Origin: Bacteroidales bacterium
GTDB lineage: Bacteria; Bacteroidota; Bacteroidia; Bacteroidales; F082
Reading direction: 5' to 3'
DNA length: 64,000 nt
Assembly (NCBI GenBank): GCA_017477425.1
Contig: JAFUVT010000033.1
Coordinates: forward strand, 308,619-372,618
Positions within the stretch are counted from its first letter, which is position 1, and each line of letters starts with the position of its first letter. This document shows, piece by piece, positions 58,101 through 64,000 of this stretch. The notes beneath the pieces were generated by a model, which worked only from the letters and a program-made list of their open reading frames with translations, was not told the DNA's origin and made no database searches. A program made the translations under genes and the position numbers.

Positions 58101-59510
58101 GAAGGCTCGGTCATTGATGCCTACACTTGCCAGACTATGAAAACCTTCTGCAACGAAAATGGCGAACGTTGGCACAACGTCAGCTCTTCGCTGAACAGCG
58201 ACATCGGTTTTTCCTACGCTAACAATGAAGTAGTGCCCCACAATTGGGATCACGACCCTTGTGGCCTCATCCTTAGTCGAACTGACGACCATGCTTTGTT
58301 CCCCAGCGATGCCCCTGTGTCGGCCATTGATTTCTACTGTTTCTACGAACCGCAATACCATTGGTTGAATTTCAAACGCAATAGCCTCAGCCATTGGCAT
58401 ATGGATGATTACACATTGAACATTCCATACAATAATGAGGCGACGCTCACTCCAGGCAAGGGTTATTTGTTGGCTATCGACAAGGAACAGTTCCTCCAGA
58501 ATAGAGGTGTGCTCAACAACGGGGCCGTCAGCATTCCCGTCACCGCCAGTGCTCCAGAATGGACCGGGCTGAGAGGCTACAACTTGTTGGGCAATCCTTA
58601 TCAGAGCTATCTGGACTTTGACCAATTTGTTGCCGAAAACTCCAATCTTTGGGGAAGCGATGATGCTTGTGCACAGACTTATGCAGTTTACGACCCAGCC
58701 AAGGATAGCTATTTGCAGTACGCACAAGGCGTTTCGGTAGGGGCGGTGACGGCTTCGCGCTACATCAACATGCACCAGGGCTTTTTCATCAGGACGAGCC
58801 AGAGTGGGAATGCACGCTTCAGTAATGCCATGCGTACACACGAAAAAGATGGGCAAACTGGTTTCAGGGAAGCCCAGCCCGCCTATCCGCTCATCAATTT
58901 CGGGCTGAGCGATGGCAGCAATAGTACTGACGTGGCCGTCCTTGAACTTGGCCGTCCCGATGAGGGCGGTGCTGAAAAGCTTCGTGTGGGCGCTGCCAAA
59001 GGTCGCATTGCGTTGAGGCATGACGGCAGGGACTTCGCCATCCTCTTCCGCGACATGAACCAGGGCAGCCAACCGCTCTACTTCGACGCCAAGGAAGACG
59101 GAACCTTCACCCTCAGCTGGAACACGGCCAACGCCAACTTCCAAAGCCTCACCCTCGTGGATAACATCACGGGCGTGAAACTCGACATGCTCACCCACGA
59201 CCACTACGAGTTCCATGGCAACATGTCAGACTACAAGTCGCGCTTCAAGGTCCTCATCGGCGAGTTCACCGACATCGAGGAGAACGAAGAGGTCACCGAA
59301 AACAGCTTCGCCTTCTTCGACGGCTCGGAGTGGGTCGTCAACGGCCAAGGCCAACTCGAGGTGGTCGACATGCTGGGCCGCACGGTCCGCAACGAACGCC
59401 TCGCCAACGACCAGAACCGCGTCAGCCTCAACGGCGTCGCCAACGGCGTCTACCTGATGCGCGTGGCCAACGGCAACGATGTTAAAGTCCAAAAGATAAT
59501 AATCCAATAA
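55131..59510 (+). CDS. Very large T9SS-secreted von Willebrand factor A protein
   Basis: The protein has 1459 residues. An extended N-terminus with a hydrophobic core at about 31-48 (YTLLLIVGALACTSSAYAQ) serves as signal peptide. A von Willebrand A domain follows (about 90-400), with the metal-binding motif VVDQSNSM (Asp100-Ser104) and the FFTDG strand at about 244-248. Next are a beta-rich region (about 405-540), GLUG-like repeats (DIDMSAHNWVAIGCNG, then YEGEFDGNGYVITGLKNN; about 580-770), further unassigned beta regions, and a T9SS type A domain at the very end (VVDMLGRTVRNERL, VANGVYLMRVANG). VWA domains with intact metal sites usually bind proteins, so adhesion is the best guess. Base composition shifts along the gene, AT-rich at the 5' end and near 57380-57780, GC-rich at the 3' end. 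Confidence 0.85.
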   Translation: MKSAGNKMIYVSLFLKGKHKGKTIVNNVRRYTLLLIVGALACTSSAYAQTSPPEGLKMDKSWTATNETGTEGYVTLEAFVTGESVTTYTAVPTDIVLVVDQSNSMEDFYLGTVTRLVALRQAVASFVETVQQKAEDENVNHKVAIVGFAAGPKGHYQNTELLSTENEVNYLSVTPDDYRAALVEANVQGQVNERLTRAIDAISAGGGTYMQYGLELAKGILDHRQETTYETDEGTRPRATVVVFFTDGYPAGYQYTLEDAFCEGRYNSIEYEQQSTADAAVSVANSIKGNDARIFSIGIFDNASSEEAYSTTKQEFSDGYGANSYTLWRAGIAAANGLMHFISSDFGPGEATSWSALTESSDNVAGYHDNGFYYSANDASSLTQVFTSIANMVSSVPMPLNAQTIVQDEVSQYFHLPTNALDDIRVYTAPFTGGNLEFGDKVLMDNPDVVIEGNKVRVSGFDFGANWCGMHNETEPHGNKLIIEIPLIANEGIWGDGLPTNDTMSVIYPDGDLTNPYGPFPIPYANILGEVWTEVVTEEPAGFRADSLYRPEDLAWFISLVNGRQGYSNYDPSHPVDPHPTLHGKLAADIDMSAHNWVAIGCNGISYEGEFDGNGYVITGLKNNASKYYQLGTTNAVVYPGMFGKVSGTVHDVFVLDCEFHAKKHDGIKIHYGIIIDTLDRQGMLYNSEAAGRLMTDNEEGNDTLIFGGLVGLNWGEIHSCMAMAQLTGFNMGGVIGQSYNVTGDNNKNQIENLFTNPQFNYIGDNKKGFVGGFTAISEGNRYRYSYMRFERQNINLGQAVFGMAVGQLVLTQPTGTYYQIVFPQRGLFDVPYEYTGQTIGVYGGLVMTHYGNTCAKYLYDRGSDVEWMLVTLKNPSSSRSKWKRTTAGNYSSRAGDINDDYPILCFDYACVGSSDGIVLDYSRSLDEMLDRHNIGTVNEHTTLGDSYKKTQHAAIYGGTINLYANQSTDRSTADNVMVYIDEDISLLQDEGSVIDAYTCQTMKTFCNENGERWHNVSSSLNSDIGFSYANNEVVPHNWDHDPCGLILSRTDDHALFPSDAPVSAIDFYCFYEPQYHWLNFKRNSLSHWHMDDYTLNIPYNNEATLTPGKGYLLAIDKEQFLQNRGVLNNGAVSIPVTASAPEWTGLRGYNLLGNPYQSYLDFDQFVAENSNLWGSDDACAQTYAVYDPAKDSYLQYAQGVSVGAVTASRYINMHQGFFIRTSQSGNARFSNAMRTHEKDGQTGFREAQPAYPLINFGLSDGSNSTDVAVLELGRPDEGGAEKLRVGAAKGRIALRHDGRDFAILFRDMNQGSQPLYFDAKEDGTFTLSWNTANANFQSLTLVDNITGVKLDMLTHDHYEFHGNMSDYKSRFKVLIGEFTDIEENEEVTENSFAFFDGSEWVVNGQGQLEVVDMLGRTVRNERLANDQNRVSLNGVANGVYLMRVANGNDVKVQKIIIQ

Positions 59511-59523
59511 AACCCAAATAACG

Positions 59524-59781
59524 ATGAAAAAGAAAATAATCGCAATCGCAGCCGCACTGATGATGGCCTCCGCTCCGGCCATGGCCCAGGTGTTCATCAT
59601 GGACGACGACGAGTTCAACAACCAACGTGTGGGAAGCAGCTCCATGGACGTCGACCTGCCCGGCACCTACAATTCGGGCGAGGATTGGTACACCCCGTTG
59701 GACGGAGGTACCTTATTGCTTGTCGGATTGGTCGGTGTCTATCTGATAGAGAAAAGAAAAAACAAGCATAGTTTTGTGTAA
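59524..59781 (+). CDS. Small secreted membrane-anchored protein with PLDGG C-terminal tail
   Basis: The protein has 85 residues. Signal peptide about 1-21 (AAALMMASAPAMAQ), a short acidic region (VFIMDDDEFNNQR), then DWYTPLDGG, one membrane segment (TLLLVGLVGVYLI) and a basic end (EKRKNKHSFV). The P-x-D/G-G then membrane then KRK layout is like the C-terminal tails of other small Bacteroidota proteins often found near T9SS genes, and recalls PEP/PID-CTERM sorting signals. It starts 13 bp after the large VWA gene and probably shares its transcript, so a partner role in anchoring or export of that protein is possible. Confidence 0.75.
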   Translation: MKKKIIAIAAALMMASAPAMAQVFIMDDDEFNNQRVGSSSMDVDLPGTYNSGEDWYTPLDGGTLLLVGLVGVYLIEKRKNKHSFV

Positions 59782-59832
59782 TTAACGATAGAAAACCTCT
59801 TAGGGGGGTAATTGTTTCATTTGTATTTTCGG

Positions 59833-59868
59833 AATGGTCCCGTCGTGAGACGCGACCATTTTTTTTGT
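59833..59868 (+). terminator. Terminator of the VWA operon
   Basis: AATGGTC (59833-59839) pairs with GACCATT (59854-59860); the stem continues with CCGTC/GACGC around GTGA, and is followed by an 8-T run. Confidence 0.85.
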
Positions 59869-59892
59869 CTGTCGAAGATGATTCGGTAAAAA

Positions 59893-59920
59893 CAAAAAAT
59901 CCCTCTACAGGGATTTTTTG
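59893..59920 (-). terminator. Terminator after tRNA-Lys
   Basis: AAAAAATCCCT pairs with AGGGATTTTTT around CTAC, just downstream of the tRNA on the minus strand. It could work on both strands. Confidence 0.85.
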
Positions 59921-59931
59921 TTGGCTTTCTG

Positions 59932-60004
59932 TGACCCGGCTGGGGCTCGAACCCAGGACCCCAACATTAAAAGTGTTGTGCTCTACCTGCTGAGCTACCG
60001 AGTC
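59932..60004 (-). tRNA. tRNA-Lys (anticodon TTT)
   Basis: Read on the minus strand, the 5' end GACTCGG pairs with the 3' CCGGGTC (one G-U), followed by discriminator A; CCA is not encoded. The D-arm has TAGCTCAGCAGGTAGAGCA, the anticodon loop reads CTTTTAA and the T-arm has GGTTCGAGCCC. The anticodon TTT reads AAA and AAG lysine codons. Confidence 0.95.
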
Positions 60005-60070
60005 ATCCTTTTTGCGGGTGCAAAATTACGCTTTTTTTCGTTATCAACGCCTGTTTGAACCAAAATTTTT

Positions 60071-60688
60071 TCATTCGTCAAGCAATCCTTTGCCTTGACG
60101 AATGATAACGATTTCATTATCAGTGCAATCCACGACAGTGCTCTCTTCGTTGTCGCCAGCTCCTCCGTCGATGACGATGTCCACAAGGTCCTTGTAACGG
60201 TCGTGAATCTCTTCGGGATCGGTGAGGTAGGGGTTGATTTCGTCGTCTTCGTCAGCCAAGGAGGTGGTCATGATGGGCTGCCCGAACTCCCTGACGAGGT
60301 TGGTGATGATGGGCTGGTCGGGGATGCGGATGCCTATGGTCTTCTTCTTGCTTTGGAAGATGCGCGGGATGTTGTTGTTGGCTTCTAGGATGAAGGTGAA
60401 CGGCCCTGGCAAGTTGCGTTTCATCATTTTGAAAACGTCGTTGTTGATGGGCTTGGTGAACTCGCTCAACATGCTGAGGTCGTGGAAGATAAAGGAGAAG
60501 TTGGCCTTTTCTTTGCGGATGCCTTTGATTTGGCAGATGCGCTCCAAGGTCTTTACGTTGTTGATGTTGCCTCCCAAGCCGTACAAAGTGTCGGTGGGGA
60601 AGATGATGAGTCCGCCGTCGGCCAAGCATTCTAGGATCATCTTGACGTAGCGCGGGTTGGGATTCGTTGGGTAAAGTTTGAGTATCAT
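60071..60688 (-). CDS. Threonylcarbamoyl-AMP synthase-like protein (Sua5/YciO/YrdC family)
   Basis: The protein has 205 residues; the ATG at 60688 gives MILKLYPTNPNPRYVKMILE. The YrdC domain motifs are present: GLIIFPTDTLYGLGGN, KGIRKEKANFSFI, PGPFTFILEAN, KTIGIRIPDQPI and PIMTTSLA. TsaC/Sua5 proteins make threonylcarbamoyl-AMP for the t6A37 tRNA modification. The closest subfamily may be YciO, whose function is less certain, since KGR/S-x-N motifs are slightly altered. It is divergent from the PurF-like gene and convergent on nothing; the tRNA-Lys next to it, itself a probable t6A substrate, is a coincidence or a nice pairing. Confidence 0.85.
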   Translation of the reverse strand: MILKLYPTNPNPRYVKMILECLADGGLIIFPTDTLYGLGGNINNVKTLERICQIKGIRKEKANFSFIFHDLSMLSEFTKPINNDVFKMMKRNLPGPFTFILEANNNIPRIFQSKKKTIGIRIPDQPIITNLVREFGQPIMTTSLADEDDEINPYLTDPEEIHDRYKDLVDIVIDGGAGDNEESTVVDCTDNEIVIIRQGKGLLDE

Positions 60689-60709
60689 GGACTTACAAAA
60701 AAAATCGCG

Positions 60710-60717
60710 CAAAAATA
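60710..60717 (-). promoter_or_regulatory. -7 box for the YrdC-family gene
   Basis: Reads TATTTTTG on the minus strand, 22 bp upstream of the ATG at 60688; CAAA at 60734-60737 (TTTG on the minus strand) is a possible -33 element. Confidence 0.6.
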
Positions 60718-60749
60718 CAAAATTGTTGTCGAACAAAAGCAAAAATCCG

Positions 60750-60757
60750 TATTTTTG
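60750..60757 (+). promoter_or_regulatory. -7 box for the PurF-like gene
   Basis: TATTTTTG is a full match to TAnnTTTG; transcription would begin about 60764, at the base of the hairpin at 60761-60790. Confidence 0.6.
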
Positions 60758-60760
60758 CAG

Positions 60761-60800
60761 TCCATCTAAGGGGTAGTACTCTTGGATGGATTTTTGTTTT
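60761..60800 (+). promoter_or_regulatory. Leader hairpin with T-run, possible attenuator
   Basis: TCCATCTAAG (60761-60770) pairs with CTTGGATGGA (60781-60790; one G-U) around a 10-nt loop, followed by TTTTTGTTTT. This looks like an intrinsic terminator in the leader of the PurF-like gene, starting practically at the transcript 5' end. A 2-codon mini-ORF, ATGACCTAA, follows at 60801. Confidence 0.6.
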
Positions 60801-60822
60801 ATGACCTAAAAATTGCAAAACT

Positions 60823-62232
60823 ATGGGAGGCTTCTTTGGAACCGTTTCGAAACATGCTTGCGTCAAGGACTTGTTCTATGGCGTTGATTATCACTCACAT
60901 CTCGGCACAAAACGCGCTGGTATGGTAACCTATGACGGCGAACTTTTCCACCGTTCGATCCACGACATTGAGAATTCGTATTTCCGTACGAAATTCTGCG
61001 ACGAATTGGACAAGTTTGTCGGCAATCTTGGTATTGGTGTCATCAGCGACACGGATGCGCAGCCAATTGTGGTTAATTCGCACTTGGGCAAATTTGCCAT
61101 TTCTACCGTTGCGAAAATCAACAACTTGGATGAACTGGTCAATCATTGCCTCGACCAACGCCAGCATTTCGCCGAACTGAGTTCGGGTGCGACCAACCCC
61201 ACCGAGCTGGTGGCGTTGCTCATCACGCAGGGCGAGGACTTCGTGGATGGCATCAAGAACGTATATAATAAGGTGAAGGGCTCCTGCTCCATGATCATCC
61301 TCACCGAGGAAGGCATCATTGCTGCCCGCGATTATTATGGCCGTACCCCTATTGTGGTGGGCAAGGGCGAAGAGGGCTATGTGGTGGCCTCCGAAAGCCA
61401 TAGCTACATCAATCTCGATTATACGACATGTTATAATGTGGGCGCGGGCGAAATCGTCAAGGTGACGCTCGACGGTGTGCAACAGCTGTTGGCACCCAAT
61501 CCCAAGAAACAAATTTGCTCCTTCCTTTGGATCTATTACGGCTATCCTGTGACCGACTATGAAGGCGTCAATGTGGAGGAGGCGCGCTACAATGAGGGAC
61601 GCGAGATGGGCAAACGTGATTATGATGCCATCGATTATGTTTCCGCCATTCCCGACTCTGGCATTGGCATGGCGTTGGGCTATTCCAACATCAGGAAAAT
61701 ACCCTATATGCGCGGTGTGGTGAAATATACGCCAACCTGGTCAAGGAGTTTCATGCCGGTCAACCAGAGCCAGCGTGAGCATGTGGCCAAGATGAAACTG
61801 ATCCCCAACCGCGCCTTGCTCGAAGGCAAGAAGGTGGCTTTTTGCGACGACAGCATTGTGCGTGGCACCCAGTTGCGCGACAACGTGAAGATGCTCTACG
61901 ACTATGGCGCCAAGGAGGTGCATGTCCGCATCAGCTGCCCGCCGTTGCTCTTCGGTTGCCCCTTCCTCAATTTCTCGGCCTCGAAGAATGTCATGGAACT
62001 GATAACGCGTCGCTGCGTGGAGGAAATGGAAGGCGATAGCGAAAAAAACATTGACAAGTATTGTGACCCGACCACGCCCGAATATGTCAATTTGGTGGAG
62101 ATGCTTCGCAAACATGTCGGAGTGGATACGTTGAAATTCAATACTTTGGAAAGTGTAGTGAACGCCATAGGTCTCCCCAAATGCGACCTTTGCACGCATT
62201 GCTTCGATGGCTCCAGCTACGGCCACGAATAA
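60823..62232 (+). CDS. Amidophosphoribosyltransferase-like protein lacking the N-terminal catalytic Cys
   Basis: The protein has 469 residues. The N-terminal half follows the PurF glutaminase domain (HLGTKRAGMVTYDG, GVISDTDAQPIVVNSHLGKF, ARDYYGRTPIVVGKGEEGY), but the start is MGGFFG instead of MCGI(F/V)G, so the nucleophile Cys is replaced by Gly. The C-terminal phosphoribosyltransferase domain has an intact PRPP loop, VAFCDDSIVRGTQL (about 338-351). A Cys-rich end (CDLCTHCFDG) might bind metal. The domain could use ammonia instead of glutamine, make another phosphoribosyl compound, or be regulatory. A true PurF is presumably elsewhere in the genome. Confidence 0.85.
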   Translation: MGGFFGTVSKHACVKDLFYGVDYHSHLGTKRAGMVTYDGELFHRSIHDIENSYFRTKFCDELDKFVGNLGIGVISDTDAQPIVVNSHLGKFAISTVAKINNLDELVNHCLDQRQHFAELSSGATNPTELVALLITQGEDFVDGIKNVYNKVKGSCSMIILTEEGIIAARDYYGRTPIVVGKGEEGYVVASESHSYINLDYTTCYNVGAGEIVKVTLDGVQQLLAPNPKKQICSFLWIYYGYPVTDYEGVNVEEARYNEGREMGKRDYDAIDYVSAIPDSGIGMALGYSNIRKIPYMRGVVKYTPTWSRSFMPVNQSQREHVAKMKLIPNRALLEGKKVAFCDDSIVRGTQLRDNVKMLYDYGAKEVHVRISCPPLLFGCPFLNFSASKNVMELITRRCVEEMEGDSEKNIDKYCDPTTPEYVNLVEMLRKHVGVDTLKFNTLESVVNAIGLPKCDLCTHCFDGSSYGHE

Positions 62233-62248
62233 AAATTTTCGATTTTCG

Positions 62249-62279
62249 CTTGCCAATTCGGGAAAAGTCCGTACTTTTG
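62249..62279 (+). promoter_or_regulatory. Promoter of the SRP RNA gene
   Basis: CTTG at 62249-62252 and TACTTTTG at 62272-62279 with 19 nt between them match the Bacteroidota -33/-7 arrangement; transcription would start about 62284, where the RNA stem begins. Confidence 0.7.
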
Positions 62280-62282
62280 CAT

Positions 62283-62382
62283 CGGGTAAGTCTTATACGA
62301 CCAGCTCCCTCTGAAATCCCCCAGGACAGGAATGTAGCAAGGGTAGGAGGTTGTAGCGGTGCGATATAAGTAGCTTACCCTT
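62283..62382 (+). ncRNA. ffs: Small signal recognition particle RNA (4.5S type)
   Basis: The conserved apical part CAGGACAGGAATGTAGCAAG (62322-62341) has the SRP symmetric and asymmetric loop signature, CAGG-C-GGAA-AGCA. The ends pair: GGGTAAG (62284-62290) with CTTACCC (62374-62380), and TCTTATA with TATAAG further in. A T-rich stretch (TTCTTTTTTCC) follows as terminator. Length about 100 nt, as for bacterial small SRP RNA. It guides Ffh-bound ribosomes to the membrane. Confidence 0.92.
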
Positions 62383-62434
62383 CTTTTTTCCCTTTAGGAG
62401 GGCATGAAGGAGTTTAATAACACAACTTAACGCT

Positions 62435-63787
62435 ATGAAAAAGGTTCACTTTATCGCCATAGGCGGGAGCGCCATGCACAATCTCGCCATCGCCTTGCAC
62501 CGCAAGGGTTATGAAGTTACTGGTTCGGACGACGAAATCTTTGAGCCGTCGAAGTCGCGTCTTGCCAAGGAAGGCATTTTGCCTCCGCAATGGGGATGGT
62601 ATCCTGAGAAGCTTGATATTTCCTATGATGCCGTTATCCTCGGTATGCACGCCCGCATCGACAATCCGGAACTCGTTCGCGCCCAAGGGCTCGGCTTGAA
62701 GGTGTATTCCTATCCTGAATACCTCTACGAGCAAAGCAAGGACAAGACACGTGTTGTCATTGGTGGCAGCCACGGCAAGACAACCATTACTTCCATGATC
62801 TTGCACGTATTGAAACATGTTGGCATCGAAACGGATTTTATGGTGGGTGCCCAGCTGGAAGGCTTCGATGTGATGGTCCGCCTTAGCGAGACGGCAAAAT
62901 ACATGGTGATGGAAGGCGACGAATATCTCACTTCGCCTATCGACCGAGTGCCGAAGTTCCATCATTACCATCCTCATGTCGCGGTGATTAGCGGTATCGG
63001 TTGGGATCATGTTAACGTGTTTCCGACTTTCGACAATTATTTGGAACAATTCCGTATTTTTGTCAATACGATCGAACAAGGCGGTTGTCTGATTTACGAC
63101 CAAACCGACGTGGAGGCTGAAAAGATTGCCCAAGCCGCACAATGTCACACCTTCGGCTATGGTGTGCATCCTTTCGAGAGCAAGGGCATCACGACTTCGT
63201 TGATTTTGCCCGACGGCAGCAGGAGGGAAGTGGGCGTTTTCGGTAGTCACAATATGAAAAACATTAATGCGGCGCGACTGGTTTGCAAACAATTAGGTGT
63301 GACCGATATACAGTTTTATGATGCCATCGCTTCCTTCAGAGGAGCTGCTCGCCGTTTGGAGCTGCTTTTTGAAAATGAAGACAACTTTGTTTTCCGTGAT
63401 TTCGCGCATGCACCATCAAAGGTCAATGCCAGTGTCAAAGCCTTGCGCGAGCAATTTCCTGAGAAATATCTGATTGCTGTCTTTGAATTGCACACCTACA
63501 GCAGTCTCAGCGAGGTCTTCATCGACCATTACCGTGATGCCTTGAAGTTGGCCGACCAAGCCATCGTCTTCTACGACCCGCATGCCGTGGCCATTAAGAA
63601 GTTGGAACTGATGCCCGACTCAAGAATCATCGAAGGCTTCGGAAGACCAGATTTACAGGTTGTCCATAACAAAGCCGAGTTGCTCAGCCTATTGGAGAAA
63701 GGTCAGCGTAAGAATATTATCGGTGCATTTATGAGCTCTGGCGACTTCAACGGTTTGACGACAGAGGACTTGAAGGCGCTGTTTTGA
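62435..63787 (+). CDS. mpl: UDP-N-acetylmuramate:L-alanyl-gamma-D-glutamyl-meso-diaminopimelate ligase (Mpl type)
   Basis: The protein has 450 residues, a Mur ligase with N-terminal Rossmann start MKKVHFIAIGGSAMHNLAIA, ATP loop GGSHGKTT (110-117), the central MEGDEYLTSPIDRVPKFHHY and the C-terminal GAARRLELLFENED then FRDFAHAPSKV. The motif DEYLTS and its length separate Mpl from MurC. It recycles cell-wall tripeptide by attaching it to UDP-MurNAc. It follows the SRP RNA gene on the same strand. Confidence 0.9.
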   Translation: MKKVHFIAIGGSAMHNLAIALHRKGYEVTGSDDEIFEPSKSRLAKEGILPPQWGWYPEKLDISYDAVILGMHARIDNPELVRAQGLGLKVYSYPEYLYEQSKDKTRVVIGGSHGKTTITSMILHVLKHVGIETDFMVGAQLEGFDVMVRLSETAKYMVMEGDEYLTSPIDRVPKFHHYHPHVAVISGIGWDHVNVFPTFDNYLEQFRIFVNTIEQGGCLIYDQTDVEAEKIAQAAQCHTFGYGVHPFESKGITTSLILPDGSRREVGVFGSHNMKNINAARLVCKQLGVTDIQFYDAIASFRGAARRLELLFENEDNFVFRDFAHAPSKVNASVKALREQFPEKYLIAVFELHTYSSLSEVFIDHYRDALKLADQAIVFYDPHAVAIKKLELMPDSRIIEGFGRPDLQVVHNKAELLSLLEKGQRKNIIGAFMSSGDFNGLTTEDLKALF

Positions 63788-63970
63788 TGCGTTTTTGATC
63801 GTCAAGCCGATGGATGAGCTAAGCCGAGTCGTGAATCATGGCTACTTGATTTTCCTTTCTATATAATAAATAGGAGTGTGTGGGAGTAGGAAAATTCGGG
63901 TTATGTAAATTTTTTCATGTTGGAAGTCAGCGAGATGCGTTGATTGATGTAAATTTTTTGAGAAAAGTCA

Positions 63971-64000
63971 TTGCGGGGAAGGAAAAAGGTAGTACTTTTG
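63971..64000 (+). promoter_or_regulatory. Promoter at the window end
   Basis: TTG at 63971-63973 and TACTTTTG at 63993-64000 with 19 nt between fit the Bacteroidota promoter; it must serve a gene beyond the window. The rest of the 213-bp gap after mpl holds a 13-bp direct repeat, ATGTAAATTTTTT, at 63903-63915 and 63947-63959, and no gene. Confidence 0.6.

Noticed and set aside
1..64000. CRISPR arrays, insertion sequences, prophage or integrase genes
   Set aside because: No regular spaced repeats, transposase, integrase or phage structural ORF was found.

Overview
The window is a stretch of a Bacteroidota chromosome, most likely a Bacteroidales species that has a type IX secretion system (T9SS). 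The evidence is: repeated -7 promoter boxes of the form TAnnTTTG, several proteins with C-terminal T9SS type A sorting domains, a fused SecDF, a DUF4290-murA pair, a purM-prfA-pyrF group, and MurA with Asp in place of the catalytic Cys. No rRNA, CRISPR array or intact insertion sequence is visible. The species cannot be named from the sequence alone.

Layout. (1) 1-22803 is one large envelope-transport locus. It holds the 3' end of a TolC-type outer-membrane factor, an HlyD/MacA-type adaptor, one MacB/LolD-type ATPase and six FtsX/MacB-like permeases. Each permease is a fused double module of about 780-805 residues. A sigma-54 response regulator and a histidine kinase close the locus. A hipBA toxin-antitoxin pair and a DUF4143 ATPase sit inside it. 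A near-perfect sigma-54 promoter (14302-14318), with two tandem palindromes (14211-14248) about 100 bp upstream of the expected start site, lies before the fifth permease and ties the regulator to the transporter genes.
(2) 22944-34354 carries four secreted T9SS cargo proteins with Omp28/thioredoxin-like CxxC motifs. Between them are a lipoprotein sialidase, a hotdog thioesterase, a methyltransferase and a branched-chain aminotransferase.
(3) 34470-53757, mostly on the minus strand, is mainly housekeeping: pyrF, prfA, purM, a PorE-like OmpA protein with a degenerate aspartic-protease-like tail, secDF, an ABC-2 exporter, dnaJ, grpE, murA, DUF4290 and a UvrD-type helicase. A DUF1016 nuclease-like gene and a small lipoprotein gene separate purM from prfA.
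(4) 53921-59781 is an accessory surface module: an XRE regulator, three tiny hydrophobic ORFs behind a good promoter, a 1459-residue von Willebrand A T9SS protein, and an 85-residue partner ending in a PLDGG-membrane-basic tail.
(5) 59932-64000 holds tRNA-Lys, a TsaC/Sua5-like gene, a PurF-like gene lacking the catalytic Cys, the small SRP RNA and the Mpl ligase.

Two dispersed repeat families run through the intergenic spaces: a REP-like TTCGACAGGCTCAGGGACC element (six copies, two head-to-head pairs, one copy in frame inside a T9SS gene) and an AGCCCCGTAGGGGCGACA element (two copies). A third, structured element with terminal inverted repeats lies at 10210-10346.
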